This document shows positions 41,942 through 52,063 of a DNA stretch of 61,714 bases, piece after piece. A program made the position numbers and the translations under genes. Origin of the DNA: Ectothiorhodospiraceae bacterium (GTDB lineage Bacteria > Pseudomonadota > Gammaproteobacteria > Nitrococcales > Aquisalimonadaceae); contig JAFIFV010000085.1 of assembly GCA_020831845.1 (NCBI GenBank), forward strand, positions 1 to 61,714, written 5' to 3'. Under the pieces are notes generated by a model, which saw only the letters and a list, made by a program, of their open reading frames with translations, was not told the origin of the DNA and did no database searches. Position 1 is the stretch's first letter, and each line of letters opens with the position of its first letter.

Positions 41942-42739
41942 CTAACGGTTGAACAAGCCGCGGACGCCCTCCCGCACACCGTCCCGGATTTCCCGGCGCG
42001 TTTCACGCTCGGTTTCCTCGGTCGCCTCGTCCCGCGCATACTCCATCTGGCGGCCAAGCCAGCCGGGTTCACGCTGCTCTGCGGCGGAGTCACCTCCCGA
42101 ACGCCGCCCCATGGCCGGCATTTCGCGATGCGACACGCCCGGAGGGAGCTGGAAATTGCGATCCGGCAGCGGGCTGGTGCTGATCGAGGTCAGCCGCATG
42201 TCTTCCGACGCGATGGGAGCCATCCGGTCAAGATCCACCCCCTGCGCATCGGCCATGGACGCACGCCCCTCGACATCGCCGAACACCTCGGCCAGACGCT
42301 TGAACGCGCCCCCCAACGGCCGCACCCGTGCGTCGGAGCTGAGCACCACCTCGCCGTCCTCCCGCCAGTCGTCCGCCCAGTCGTCACCCACCTCCACCAG
42401 ATAACGCTCGCCTTCGACCCCGGCCACGGTTTCCTTCTGGCCGGTAGCGGTCAGCCTGTACTGGTCCGTGGCGGCGTCGCTGCCCGCAGTCATCGCACGA
42501 ATCTGCTCCGCGGAGACCGCGATCCAGCCGTCGTCGGAGCGGCTCAGCACATAACCCTCGCCGCCGGTGATCACCAGGAAAGCCCCGTCACCCATGCCGA
42601 AACGCATATGGTCGGCATCCCTGTACTCCACCGTGAATTCGCCCTCCGGCGTGCTGTAGACCGCACGCACGTCGGCGCCGGCCTGCAGGCTGAATGCAAG
42701 TCCTGCGAACCCTGCCATCGCGAACAATACCCGTCTCAT
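41942..42739 (-). CDS. Exported protein of unknown function
   Basis: A 265-residue protein with a signal peptide (RRVLFAMAGFAGLAFSLQAGA), a central beta-rich domain (VEYRDADHMRFGMGDGAFLV, KETVAGVEGERYLVEVGDD), and a charged C-terminal helix (EYARDEATEETERETRREIR). The pattern, a short domain asking for the change of a stored value, resembles DUF4412-like periplasmic proteins, but I cannot name it. I use the ATG at 42739; the frame extends 14 codons. It is convergent to the PA2778-like gene. Confidence 0.7.
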   Translation of the reverse strand: MRRVLFAMAGFAGLAFSLQAGADVRAVYSTPEGEFTVEYRDADHMRFGMGDGAFLVITGGEGYVLSRSDDGWIAVSAEQIRAMTAGSDAATDQYRLTATGQKETVAGVEGERYLVEVGDDWADDWREDGEVVLSSDARVRPLGGAFKRLAEVFGDVEGRASMADAQGVDLDRMAPIASEDMRLTSISTSPLPDRNFQLPPGVSHREMPAMGRRSGGDSAAEQREPGWLGRQMEYARDEATEETERETRREIRDGVREGVRGLFNR

Positions 42740-42867
42740 CTCCGCTACTCCCGCTGATGCCGCCGTTGGTATTTCCCGCAATCGAGTATAGGTAGTTGGC
42801 GGGAATTGAGAATAACCCGTTTGGGGGATGCCGGGCCGTCGTTATCCATCTGTCAGTCAAGGGAACT

Positions 42868-44004
42868 CTAAGAGGAAACGACGCGGGGCCGCTCCATTGT
42901 GAACCTCCTGACACAATCCCGGCCGGCGGCCTTCGCCTGATAAAGCGCTATATCCGCGCATCGAACCAATTGGCCGAAATCATCCGCGTGCACCGGCAAT
43001 CCGGCAACTCCGATGGAGATCGTCAGTCGCAGGCGACGTCCTCCGTACTCCACATCCAGTTCAGCCACGGATTGCCGCAACTGGTCCGCGATCGCGCACG
43101 CGGCGTCGAGATCCGCCCCGAGCAGTACGATCAGGAACTCCTCGCCTCCGTAGCGAATGATGAGGTCGTTGCTGCGCATCTTGCTCCGCAGGCAATCGGC
43201 AACCACCTGAAGAACATGGTCGCCGGCGGCGTGCCCGTGCCGGTCATTGATCTGCTTGAAGTGATCCAGATCCAGCAGCAGGAGCGCCATTGATCTCTCC
43301 GAGACCGGGGATTGGCTGTCACCCCATTCCTCGAAGTAGCGTCGGTTGCCCAACCCGGTCAGGCTGTCGTGATGCGCCTGGTGCGCCAGCTTGTCCGCCA
43401 GCGTTCGTGTCCGGCCTATCTCGGCCTGGAAGCGGCGGGCGTGTCCGCCTGCCAGCAGCCCGAGCATCAGCGCAGCAAGCGCATAACTCACTGCCAGATC
43501 GGCAACACGGTCGGAGCGGCTCGCGTAACCATGCACCAGGCCCGGTGCCAGCGCTTCCACCAGCATCAACACCATCGGGGAAACAATCAGCAGTCCCAGA
43601 GTCACCAGCCGCCAGCGCTTCAACCCTTCCAGCGCGCCGGCGACGTAGATCATCGCTATCAGATAGAACCAGGGCGTGGGGCCGTCCATGCCGCCGTTGA
43701 ACAGCCAGTTGCCCGGCAGCACGAACAGCGCCAGCAGCAGCGCATAGAGAACAGCCATGCGCGCGAAGTCCCCCCGCCAGCGGGAGCGCCACCAAAGCAC
43801 GACCGTGAAGGGAGCTGCCAGCAGCGTTGCCAGCGCGTAGCCGGTTGGCGTGAAGCCGAACGCGTAGTTGATCAGGGCGGACATCGCCAGGAAGAAAACC
43901 CCCAGCAGCATGAACGCATGATGTACCTGCCGGAACGGTTCCTCGCTACCGCCCAGCAGCCACCACCGTACCCATCTCCACCGCAACCACCGACTTCCCT
44001 TCAT
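42868..44004 (-). CDS. Membrane-bound GGDEF diguanylate cyclase
   Basis: The 378-residue protein has five or six predicted membrane helices (about 25-200) and a C-terminal GGDEF domain. The active-site motif is GGEEF at residues 286-290 and the inhibitory I-site RSND is at 277-280, so it should make c-di-GMP with product feedback. DLDHFKQINDRHGHAAGD is the typical upstream block. I choose the ATG at 44004 (GGGAGAGG upstream); the frame overlaps the permease gene further upstream. The sensed signal is unknown. Confidence 0.92.
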   Translation of the reverse strand: MKGSRWLRWRWVRWWLLGGSEEPFRQVHHAFMLLGVFFLAMSALINYAFGFTPTGYALATLLAAPFTVVLWWRSRWRGDFARMAVLYALLLALFVLPGNWLFNGGMDGPTPWFYLIAMIYVAGALEGLKRWRLVTLGLLIVSPMVLMLVEALAPGLVHGYASRSDRVADLAVSYALAALMLGLLAGGHARRFQAEIGRTRTLADKLAHQAHHDSLTGLGNRRYFEEWGDSQSPVSERSMALLLLDLDHFKQINDRHGHAAGDHVLQVVADCLRSKMRSNDLIIRYGGEEFLIVLLGADLDAACAIADQLRQSVAELDVEYGGRRLRLTISIGVAGLPVHADDFGQLVRCADIALYQAKAAGRDCVRRFTMERPRVVSS

Positions 44005-44015
44005 CGCCTCTCCCC

Positions 44016-45146
44016 TCACCCGGGTATCACTATCGACAGCAGGCCCAGCCCCATCAGCCAGGAAGCGAGGAACAGCGGCACGGACCAGCGGTGGAACTCC
44101 TTCCACAAGCCCTGTTGCCGCGCGAGGCGAAGCGCGATGAGATTCGCCAGGGAGCCGATCGCCAGACCGAACCCACCAATACTGACTCCCCAGGCCAGGG
44201 GCTGCCACTGGTCGGTCAGCCCCTGCAGAAAGATGGCGGCCGGAACATTGGAAATACCCTGCGACAACAGAGCCCCGGCCGTATACATGCCCCCCGGCAA
44301 TACGTCGATCACCGCAGCCCCGTCCAGGACCAGAGGATGACGTGCCACCAGACCGAGATTAATGAACATCAGCACGAATACCAACAACAATAACCAGTCA
44401 ACCCCGGCTACCACGCGGCGGAAAATCAGCAGATAGCAGAGAATGATGGCCAGCGCCCCGGCTAGTGCGTAGCCGAGATCGATGGCTAGCAGAAAGACGG
44501 GATACAGCGGGAGAGACAGCAGCAGCAGGCCGCGGTGGCGTGACGCCCCGTGAAATGCTTCCGCGACCTGCAGCCGCTGCGACGGGAACGCCAGGGGAAT
44601 CAGCAACAGCAGCATGCCCACCAGAGCCAGGCCCAGCGGCAGCATGGCCAGCGTGAACTCAAGGAAGGAAACTCCGGACGTCTGCCAGAGATAGAGATTC
44701 TGCGGATTACCGACCGGGCTCAGGGTTGAGCCTGTATTCACGGCCAGGGCTTCGAAGATGATCAGGCGGCCGATAGGCAGATCCGCCAGGCTGCGCAACC
44801 CCAGTGTCAGCGGCACCACGATAAACAACGCCACATCGTTGGTAACGACGGCAGCAAGGCCTGCAGAAAACAGCACCAGCACGGCAGCCAGGCGCCGTTC
44901 ACCGCGCGCCCGAATCAGCAGCCAGTGGCCCGCCCTGTACAGATAGCCGCTATCCTCCAGCCCCCGGCTCAGCACCATCAGGCCGGCCAGGGCGCCGATG
45001 GTTTTCCAATGCACCAGCCCCGGGATAGCGGGAATGTGGTCCGGCATGAGCAACAGCAACGGCGGCAGGCAGGCGAGCAGAATCAGCAGCAGGCGATCCC
45101 CGGCAACCCGCCGGACCATGGAGCACAGGGCATTCGGGAGGCTCAT
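44016..45146 (-). CDS. SLC13/ArsB-superfamily permease
   Basis: A 376-residue ion-transporter-superfamily protein with about 10-11 helices. It shows the two characteristic re-entrant segments: VTNDVALFIVVPL followed by NTGSTLSPVGNPQNLYLW, and later SNVPAAIFLQGL with FGLAIGSLANLIAL. This resembles the YbiR/CitM/ArsB group; the substrate (dicarboxylate, citrate, arsenite or phosphate) cannot be decided. It ends 11 bp before the GGDEF gene on the same strand. Confidence 0.8.
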   Translation of the reverse strand: MSLPNALCSMVRRVAGDRLLLILLACLPPLLLLMPDHIPAIPGLVHWKTIGALAGLMVLSRGLEDSGYLYRAGHWLLIRARGERRLAAVLVLFSAGLAAVVTNDVALFIVVPLTLGLRSLADLPIGRLIIFEALAVNTGSTLSPVGNPQNLYLWQTSGVSFLEFTLAMLPLGLALVGMLLLLIPLAFPSQRLQVAEAFHGASRHRGLLLLSLPLYPVFLLAIDLGYALAGALAIILCYLLIFRRVVAGVDWLLLLVFVLMFINLGLVARHPLVLDGAAVIDVLPGGMYTAGALLSQGISNVPAAIFLQGLTDQWQPLAWGVSIGGFGLAIGSLANLIALRLARQQGLWKEFHRWSVPLFLASWLMGLGLLSIVIPG

Positions 45147-45167
45147 TCGCAGAGCCAGTCGGGCGGT

Positions 45168-46790
45168 TCAGTCGACGTTTTCCCCGTATTCCCGCGCGCG
45201 CAACACCTTGCGCCGCAGCTTGCCGGTTGGCGTTTTCGGAAGCTCATCGACGAATTCCATTTTTCGCGGGTATTTGTAGGGCGCCGTGAGTGTCTTGGCG
45301 TGATCCTGCAACGTCCTGACCAGGGTTGCATCCCCATAGTAACCCTGTCGCAACACCACGAAGGCCTTCACCACTTCGCCACGTTCCGGATCGGGACTGG
45401 CCACGGCCGCGCATTCCTGCACCGCCGGGTGCTCCATCAGCGCATTCTCCACTTCCAGCGGCCCAATACGATACCCGGCCGAATTGATCAGGTCATCATC
45501 CCTGCCCTGGTAGAACAGATACCCGTCCTCATCCATCAGTACACGGTCCCCGGTCACGAAGTACTCCTCGCCATCAACGCGCGTGATGGACTGACGGCTC
45601 CGTTCCGGGTCGTTCCAGTAGCCGAGCATGACCTGGGGGTTCGGCAGCCTGATCGCCAGACGCCCCGCCCTGCCAACCTCGACCGGGCGCGCCTCGTGGT
45701 CGTCCAGTACCAGGGCCTCGGTCCCGGGCAACGGCCGCCCCATGGAGCCCGGCTTCACCGGCATGGCCTGGAAATTGAGCACGGTCATCAGCGTCTCCGT
45801 CTGGCCATAGCCATCCAGCAAGGGCGTCTGCATCCTTGCGGACCATTGCTTGACCACGGCTGGATTCACCGATTCGCCAGCCGAGACGGTGAGCCGCAGC
45901 CGGGGAAAGCCCGCAGGGTCGGCATCCTCGTCCAGCAGCCTGCGCAGTTCCGTGGCCGCGGCGCAGAACACCGTCACGCCCTCGTCCCTCAGCATGGCCA
46001 GACGTCGCTGCGGTTCGAAGGGGCCGTCATAGAAAAGTACCGGCGTTCCGCAACTCCAGGGACCGAACAGGATGCTGGTGCCGGCCTTGCTCCAGCCGGT
46101 GTCCGCCGTACACCACATCAGGTCGTCCTCGCCGAGGTCCAGCCAGTGCCAGGCCGATACCCGCCATGCGTAGAGGGCGCGGGCAGCGTGGGTCACGCCC
46201 TTGGGATGGCCGGACGAGCCCGAGGTGTAGTACATGATCGCCGGTTCCTCCGCGCCCGTCCGCACCGGATCGTAGTCCGGGGAGGCCGCGGAAACCACCG
46301 TCTCCCAGTTGTGCCAGCCCGACACCTCGCCCACCGAGAACCGCAGCAGCTTCCCGCCGGCGAAACCGAACTTGAGGGTGTTTGCAGCCGTGGTAATCAC
46401 TGCCTTCGCCCCGGCATGCTCGACGCGGTATTGCAGATCCCTCTCGGTGAGCATCTCGACACAGGGTATCGGGATGATCCCCGCCTTCAGGCAGGCCACC
46501 ATGCTGATCTGCCATTCCGGAATGCGTGGCAATACCACCAGCACCCGGTCGCCGCGGGTGATACCCAGCGCATTCAGGGCGTTGGCCAGCCGGTTACTGC
46601 TCTCGCTGATGTCACGGAAGGTCAGGCGCCGCTCCTCGCCCTGCGCGTTGCGCCAGATCATGGCGAGTTTGTGCGGGTCCTCCGCGTAGGCATCCACCAC
46701 ATCGGCACCGAAATTGAAATGCTCCGGGATGCTCCAGCGGAAATCGGCAGAGGCCTGTTCGTAGCTCCGCATTGGTATTCTTGTTGTCAT
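45168..46790 (-). CDS. AMP-forming acyl-CoA synthetase (medium-chain/ACSM-like)
   Basis: A 540-residue ANL-superfamily ligase that activates a carboxylic acid via an acyl-AMP to the CoA ester. It has the P-loop YYTSGSSGHPKG, the ATP motif GYGQTET, the hinge YFVTGDR...GRDDDLINSAGYRIGP, and the C-terminal Lys of PTGKLRRK. The N-terminus (FRWSIPEHFNFGADVVDAYA) is of the acetoacetyl/medium-chain (ACSM, benzoate-CoA ligase-like) type. The ATG at 46790 has GGAGGGGGAGG just upstream. It follows the iron alcohol dehydrogenase by 26 bp, so the pair may process an aldehyde/alcohol or ring-cleavage product. Confidence 0.9.
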   Translation of the reverse strand: MTTRIPMRSYEQASADFRWSIPEHFNFGADVVDAYAEDPHKLAMIWRNAQGEERRLTFRDISESSNRLANALNALGITRGDRVLVVLPRIPEWQISMVACLKAGIIPIPCVEMLTERDLQYRVEHAGAKAVITTAANTLKFGFAGGKLLRFSVGEVSGWHNWETVVSAASPDYDPVRTGAEEPAIMYYTSGSSGHPKGVTHAARALYAWRVSAWHWLDLGEDDLMWCTADTGWSKAGTSILFGPWSCGTPVLFYDGPFEPQRRLAMLRDEGVTVFCAAATELRRLLDEDADPAGFPRLRLTVSAGESVNPAVVKQWSARMQTPLLDGYGQTETLMTVLNFQAMPVKPGSMGRPLPGTEALVLDDHEARPVEVGRAGRLAIRLPNPQVMLGYWNDPERSRQSITRVDGEEYFVTGDRVLMDEDGYLFYQGRDDDLINSAGYRIGPLEVENALMEHPAVQECAAVASPDPERGEVVKAFVVLRQGYYGDATLVRTLQDHAKTLTAPYKYPRKMEFVDELPKTPTGKLRRKVLRAREYGENVD

Positions 46791-46816
46791 TGCCCTCCCC
46801 CTCCTGCGGCCCGGCT

Positions 46817-47989
46817 TCAGTAGGCCAGTTCCAGTATCTCCAGCACATCGTCCGGCGTCTCCACCGGACGCGGATTGGTGCGTACCCATAGATTGCCCAT
46901 GGCGCCTTCGGCAACCGCCGGGAACTGCTCCCGGGTGACCTTCAGCTCGCGCAACGACACCGGTAGTCCCAGCGAGCGGATCAGATCCTCCACCGCGCGG
47001 GCGGCATCCCCATCCCGCCGCCCCAGGGCTTCAGCCACCCACTCCTGACGCTCGGCGTTCTCCTGCCGCTGACGATTCCAGCGCAGCACCGCCGGCAGCA
47101 GCACGCAGGAGGTATGGCCATGGCTGACCCCAGTGGCGGCGCCCAGGCTGTGGCCGATGCCGTGACTGGCGCCATAGTGCACCCGCAGAATGCCCTGGCT
47201 GGCCAGCCAGGCGCCATGCATGGCCTGTTGGCGGGCCGCCAGTTCATCCGGCTCGGCCCGATTGCGCGGCAGGGCCTCGCGCAAAAGCCGCAGCGCGTGT
47301 AGCGCACAGCCGTCCACCAGCGGCGCAGGCGCAATCGAGCAGATGGATTCAACTGCATGATCCACCGCGCGAATGCCGGTGGAGAGCCACAGCCATTCCG
47401 GTGTATGGAGCGTCGCCGCCGGGTCCAGAATCACCGCTGCGGGGCCGATCTCGCGGCCGGTAAATCCGTGCTTCACCTTGCGCCGGGGATCGGTGCAACC
47501 GCCGAAACTGGAGAATTCCGCCCCGGACAGCGTGGTGGGCACGGCGATCTGCCGTAGCGGGGGCGAACCCACCTGCGGCACATGACGGCTACCATCCTCG
47601 TTGACGCGAATATGCCAGTCATCCAGACCGTCAACCGTCCGCACGCCCTGGGCCAGCGCAACCAGCATCACCTTCACGGTGTCGATCACAGTTCCACCGC
47701 CGACCGAGACAATGAGGTCCGGCTGCGCCGCGCGCACGGCCTCCGCCGCCGCAATCACGGTATCCCGGGGCGTGTGCTCTCGGCACTCGTCGAACACACC
47801 CACCAGGCGCTTGTCCAGCGCGTCCGCAATGGATGTGACGACATCCGTCTTCCGGTTCAGGGTTCGGCTGGCAACGATGAAAACCCGTTGGGCGGCCCGA
47901 CGCTCGGTCTCGGCGGTGATCGCCTCCGCTGCCGGCGTTCCCCAGAGCACCCGATCCTGCGCGATATAGTCGTAGACGCCTGGCTGCAT
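46817..47989 (-). CDS. Iron-containing alcohol dehydrogenase / maleylacetate reductase family
   Basis: A 390-residue group III dehydrogenase. The NAD(P)-binding segment is LIVSVGGGTVIDTVKV. Metal ligands are probably the Asp and His residues of GIRAVDHAVES and VHYGASHGIGHSLGAATGVSHGHTSCVLLP. The product is closer to the maleylacetate reductase branch than to ethanol dehydrogenases (AVPTTLSGAEFSSFG). It heads the two-gene unit with the acyl-CoA ligase. The real substrate is unknown. Confidence 0.88.
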   Translation of the reverse strand: MQPGVYDYIAQDRVLWGTPAAEAITAETERRAAQRVFIVASRTLNRKTDVVTSIADALDKRLVGVFDECREHTPRDTVIAAAEAVRAAQPDLIVSVGGGTVIDTVKVMLVALAQGVRTVDGLDDWHIRVNEDGSRHVPQVGSPPLRQIAVPTTLSGAEFSSFGGCTDPRRKVKHGFTGREIGPAAVILDPAATLHTPEWLWLSTGIRAVDHAVESICSIAPAPLVDGCALHALRLLREALPRNRAEPDELAARQQAMHGAWLASQGILRVHYGASHGIGHSLGAATGVSHGHTSCVLLPAVLRWNRQRQENAERQEWVAEALGRRDGDAARAVEDLIRSLGLPVSLRELKVTREQFPAVAEGAMGNLWVRTNPRPVETPDDVLEILELAY

Positions 47990-48135
47990 TGTCTCCTCCG
48001 CTTGTTATTTGACGCTCAGCGCCTCCTTTCACTCCGCCGCGTAAATTCCGGCTCCGCAATAACACGCTGTCTCCAGTATACTGCCCGTATATCCACGCTA
48101 TTCCATCCATTCCGTCCCATGAAGGCATACCCCCG

Positions 48136-49863
48136 TTGAATTCAGAGCACACAGAACTCCCCAGTTTCCAGGAACTCGGTCTTTCCGAACAGATTTTGCA
48201 GGCGCTTGAAGAGGCCGGGTACGAGGCTCCCACACCAATCCAGGCCCGGAGCATCCCCCCCTTGCTGGCCGGTCGCGACCTGCTGGGCCAGGCCCAGACC
48301 GGCACCGGCAAGACGGCGGCCTTCGCGCTTCCCCTGCTCTCCCGGATAGACACCGCCAGCAACGACACGCAATTGCTGGTACTGGCGCCCACCCGGGAAC
48401 TGGCGATACAGGTAGCAGAGGCCTTCCAGACCTATGCCCGCCGGATTCCGTCCTTTCACGTGCTACCGCTTTACGGCGGGCAGGAATACAGCATCCAGCT
48501 GAAGCAACTCCGCCGAGGAGCCCAGGTGGTGGTCGGCACCCCGGGACGCATTATGGACCATATGCGCCGCGGAACACTGAAGCTGGAAGCGCTGCGGGCC
48601 CTGGTGCTGGACGAGGCGGACGAAATGCTGCGCATGGGTTTCATCGACGATGTCGAATGGATCCTGCAGCAGACACCGCCGGACCGGCAGGTGGCGCTGT
48701 TCTCCGCGACCATGCCGGACGTCATACGCAAGGTGGCGCGCACCCATCTGAAATCGCCGGAAGAGGTGCGCATCCAGGCGTCCACATCCACCGCCACGAC
48801 CATCCGCCAGCGTTACTGGCGCGTGAGCGGCCTGCATAAGCTGGACGCGCTGACCCGACTGCTGGAATCGGAACCCATCGACGGCATGCTGGTGTTCGTC
48901 CGGACCAAGCACACCACGGTGGAACTGGCTGAGAAGCTGACCGCCCGCGGCTACAACTGCGAAGCGCTGAATGGCGATATCGTCCAGAAGCAGCGCGAAC
49001 GCACGGTGGGGCGGCTGAAGAAGGGGCAGGTGGATATCGTGGTGGCCACCGACGTGGCCGCACGCGGACTGGACGTGGAGCGCATCAGCCACGTTCTCAA
49101 CTACGACATCCCGGCCGATACCGAGTCCTATGTTCACCGTATCGGCCGCACGGGCCGGGCGGGCCGCAGCGGTGAGGCCATCCTGTTCGTCGCGCCGCGC
49201 GAACAGCGCATGCTTCAAGCCATCGAACGGGCCACGCGCCAGCCCATCGAACCCATGCGCATGCCGACGGCAGACGATGTCAACGAGCAGCGTATCAGCC
49301 GTTTCAAGCAGCGCATCACCGACACCCTGAGCACGGAAGATCTGGAATTTTTCCAGCAACTTATCGGCGATTACGTCACCGAACATGAAGTGGACCCGCT
49401 AGCGCTGGCCGCGGCGCTGGCTCATCTCGCCCAGGGAGATACGCCGTTTCTGCTGGAGGAACGCAGCAGAACATCGCCTCCTGCCGAAGAAGCCGGCCAA
49501 CGCCGACTCAGCCCGGCCAGGAGCGCATCGGACAACAAGCCCAAACCGCTGAAAGGCTTTCCGGATATCGCCATGGCACGGTTTCGCGTGGACGTGGGCT
49601 ATCAGCACGGCGTGAAACCGGGAAATCTGGTGGGCGCCATCGCCAACGAAGCACAGATCGATAGCCGCTACATCGGTGCCATCGACATTCATGACGATTA
49701 CGCCACCGTGGACCTGCCGCAGGATATTCCGAAGGAAGTCATCCAGCAGTTGAGCCGGACCTGGGTCTGCGGCCGCCGACTGGGCATGCGTCCTGCGGAC
49801 CAGTCGGCGCCGCCATCGAAACCGGCCAGGAAAGGCGCACCGAAAGCAAGAAAGAAGAGCTAA
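48136..49863 (+). CDS. deaD: DEAD-box RNA helicase, DeaD/CsdA-like
   Basis: A 575-residue ATP-dependent RNA helicase with Q motif (SFQELGLSEQIL...YEAPTPIQ), Walker A AQTGTGKT at 53-60, DEAD at 159-162, SAT in LFSATMPD, and motif VI HRIGRTGRAGR. The C-terminal DbpA-type RNA-binding domain (MARFRVDVGYQHGVKPGNL, ATVDLPQDIP) and the basic tail (KPARKGAPKARKKS) match DeaD, which acts in ribosome assembly and cold adaptation. The start is a TTG (NSEHTELPSFQEL). Confidence 0.92.
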   Translation: MNSEHTELPSFQELGLSEQILQALEEAGYEAPTPIQARSIPPLLAGRDLLGQAQTGTGKTAAFALPLLSRIDTASNDTQLLVLAPTRELAIQVAEAFQTYARRIPSFHVLPLYGGQEYSIQLKQLRRGAQVVVGTPGRIMDHMRRGTLKLEALRALVLDEADEMLRMGFIDDVEWILQQTPPDRQVALFSATMPDVIRKVARTHLKSPEEVRIQASTSTATTIRQRYWRVSGLHKLDALTRLLESEPIDGMLVFVRTKHTTVELAEKLTARGYNCEALNGDIVQKQRERTVGRLKKGQVDIVVATDVAARGLDVERISHVLNYDIPADTESYVHRIGRTGRAGRSGEAILFVAPREQRMLQAIERATRQPIEPMRMPTADDVNEQRISRFKQRITDTLSTEDLEFFQQLIGDYVTEHEVDPLALAAALAHLAQGDTPFLLEERSRTSPPAEEAGQRRLSPARSASDNKPKPLKGFPDIAMARFRVDVGYQHGVKPGNLVGAIANEAQIDSRYIGAIDIHDDYATVDLPQDIPKEVIQQLSRTWVCGRRLGMRPADQSAPPSKPARKGAPKARKKS

Positions 49864-49883
49864 TAATCTTATTTTTTAGTTTA

Positions 49884-51179
49884 TTAGCTAAATATTTTGT
49901 AGTAATGGATCAACATTCGGGTCACCGGCCGGTGCAGCCCGTGGAAAGGTATGGGCTTGAGCGGCGTCACCGGATAGGGCATCTCTTCCGGTGGCCGGCC
50001 GCCTGCCAGCTCCGCCAGCAGCCGGCCCATGACAGTACCCATTGCCACTCCCCGCCCGTTGAAGCCGAGTCCGGCAAACACGCCTTCCTCCAAGACGTGC
50101 AGATGCGGGAGATGATCCCGCGTCATGGCGACGCGTCCGGCCCAACTGTATTCCAGCGGCAGGTCCGTCAGTTCGGGGAAGAGCTTTCGCAAGGGTGCGA
50201 GCAGCGGCTTCCCCTGCTCCAGCGTGGGTCGGTCCGAGAATTCGCCGCGACCGCCCATCAGCAGGCGGCCGTGGGCATCCAGGCGGAAATACCACAACAG
50301 CTTGCGGGTATCCGACACGCTCTGGCGGCCGGGCAACAAACGGGCGCGCAGTTCCTCCGGCACGGGCGCGGTGGCTATCTGCTGGCTGAACAGGGACACC
50401 ACGCTGCGGCGCAGCCCCGGCCAGAGCGCATCGGTATAGCCATTCGTGGCCAGGATGATCTGTCGAGCACGCACTTCGCCGGACCCGGTCACGGCCCGCC
50501 ACTCGGCACCTTCCCGCTGCAGCCTCAGTACGCGCGTATTGCCGTGAAGGCGGGCGCCGTGGGAGGTCGCTACCCGCGCCAGCCCACGGGCGTACGACAG
50601 CGGCTGTACGGAGCCGCCCCGCGGGTCCAGCCAGCCACCGTGATACAGCGGCTGGCAGCCGATCATCGCGTGCACCTGGTCTGCGTCCAGCAGACGCACG
50701 TCCACTCCCTGTCTTTCCCACTGCCGCGCACGAGCAGTGGCCACCTCCAGCGCCTGCGGCGAATGTGCGGGCTGAATCCAGCCGTTCTGCACTGCATCGC
50801 AGGCAATCCCATGGCGACGTACCAGATCGAATACGGCGTCCGCCGCCCCACCGACAGTGCCCACGATCCGGTTACCGACGTCCTGTCCGTAGTGTTCCAG
50901 AATTGCCTCGGGATCATCCTTCAATCCCGGGATCACCTGTCCGCCATTGCGGCCCGATGCGCCCCAACCGGGCTCCGCGGCATCCAGCAACAGCACGTCC
51001 CGCCCCTGCTCTGCCAGGTGCAGGGCAGCCGATAGCCCCGTGTAACCGCCACCGATCACCAGGACCTCCGCCGAGGCCTCCCCGGTCAGTGGCGGTGCTT
51101 GGCACGGCTCCTCGGTGGCGGTGGCCGCCCACAAGGACGGCGGCAGACTGGGTTTTTCCAGTTCGGGAATCAGCGGCAT
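49884..51179 (-). CDS. FAD-dependent amine oxidoreductase (PuuB-like)
   Basis: A 431-residue DAO-family flavoprotein. The FAD Rossmann motif is VLVIGGGYTGLSAALHLAEQ at about 41-60; GWGASGRNGGQVIPG follows, as in gamma-glutamylputrescine oxidases, and the C-terminal YSWAGRVAMTRDHLPHL...GLGFNGRGVAMGTVMG is typical. It probably oxidises a polyamine derivative or an amino acid; substrate is not proven. No other polyamine-catabolism gene is nearby. Confidence 0.88.
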   Translation of the reverse strand: MPLIPELEKPSLPPSLWAATATEEPCQAPPLTGEASAEVLVIGGGYTGLSAALHLAEQGRDVLLLDAAEPGWGASGRNGGQVIPGLKDDPEAILEHYGQDVGNRIVGTVGGAADAVFDLVRRHGIACDAVQNGWIQPAHSPQALEVATARARQWERQGVDVRLLDADQVHAMIGCQPLYHGGWLDPRGGSVQPLSYARGLARVATSHGARLHGNTRVLRLQREGAEWRAVTGSGEVRARQIILATNGYTDALWPGLRRSVVSLFSQQIATAPVPEELRARLLPGRQSVSDTRKLLWYFRLDAHGRLLMGGRGEFSDRPTLEQGKPLLAPLRKLFPELTDLPLEYSWAGRVAMTRDHLPHLHVLEEGVFAGLGFNGRGVAMGTVMGRLLAELAGGRPPEEMPYPVTPLKPIPFHGLHRPVTRMLIHYYKIFS

Positions 51180-51243
51180 GGGATACCATCGTTTCGACTG
51201 CGACTATCGATCATGTAACACCATCCTCCGAGGCGCCGCAATT

Positions 51244-52047
51244 TCACACGCCATCCTCACTTGGCGGGCGGATGCGTTCAACGGAGATGCGCATGTCCGA
51301 TGAGACCGGCGGACCGAACTGATTGAATACAGGCACGTCGGTAGCATCCCTGCCATAGGCCAGCGACACCGTGCACCGGTTCGGCACCGCCGGCGTGGGG
51401 TCGAAGCTGTACCAGCGCCCCCCGACGTAAGCCTCGAACCAGGCGTGCAGGTCCATCGGCTCAAGTCCTTCCAGGTAGCCCACCACGATACGGGCAGGGA
51501 TGGTCAGACTGCGGCAGAGCGCGATCCCCAGATGGGCAAAATCACGGCACACGCCCTCCCGCCGTTCAGCCACCGTCATCGCCGAAATGGGCATAGGATC
51601 CGACTCTGGCAGATAGCGGATATTGTTATGGATCCAGCGGGAAATGGCGGACACCTGGTCGTAGCCGGGCGCACTGTTGCCCACCACCTCCCAGGCAAGC
51701 GAGGCCAGGCGATCCGACTCGCAGAACCTGCTTGGCGACAGATACATCAGCGCGAAGTCCGGCAAGTGCTCCACGGGCACGAAGGGTGCGCCGGGCATGG
51801 CGTCCATGGCCGGCGCCACGTGCACCTGGGCCATGGTTTCGACGCGGAACCCACCCGCCGGCGCGATCAGCCGCTGACACAGGTTGCCGAAGCTGTCGGT
51901 GTATTCGCTCGTGATCGGTTGCGGGTACATCAGGTAGCTCTCACGCCCTACCCACTGGTGGGCACCGCTACGCGGCCGCAACAGCAGGATCAGCGGCGTG
52001 TTTACCTGGCACTTTATGCTCAGACTGCATCGGACTTCCAGCCACAT
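51244..52047 (-). CDS. Transglutaminase-like cysteine protease family protein
   Basis: A 267-residue protein with an N-terminal beta domain and a transglutaminase-like core (about 110-220). The catalytic triad is visible: Cys167 in RREGVCRDFAHLG, His201 in DLHAWFEAY and Asp216 in RWYSFDPT. There is no signal peptide. Family members cleave or cross-link peptides; some sit with circularly permuted ATP-grasp genes, which are not seen here. It is followed on the same strand by the FAD oxidoreductase. Confidence 0.9.
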   Translation of the reverse strand: MWLEVRCSLSIKCQVNTPLILLLRPRSGAHQWVGRESYLMYPQPITSEYTDSFGNLCQRLIAPAGGFRVETMAQVHVAPAMDAMPGAPFVPVEHLPDFALMYLSPSRFCESDRLASLAWEVVGNSAPGYDQVSAISRWIHNNIRYLPESDPMPISAMTVAERREGVCRDFAHLGIALCRSLTIPARIVVGYLEGLEPMDLHAWFEAYVGGRWYSFDPTPAVPNRCTVSLAYGRDATDVPVFNQFGPPVSSDMRISVERIRPPSEDGV

Positions 52048-52063
52048 GCGATTATCTCCACGA

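Noticed and set aside
44925..46823. A 632-codon open frame antisense to the permease and acyl-CoA ligase
   Set aside because: Covers parts of two well-supported genes on the other strand and resembles no protein.
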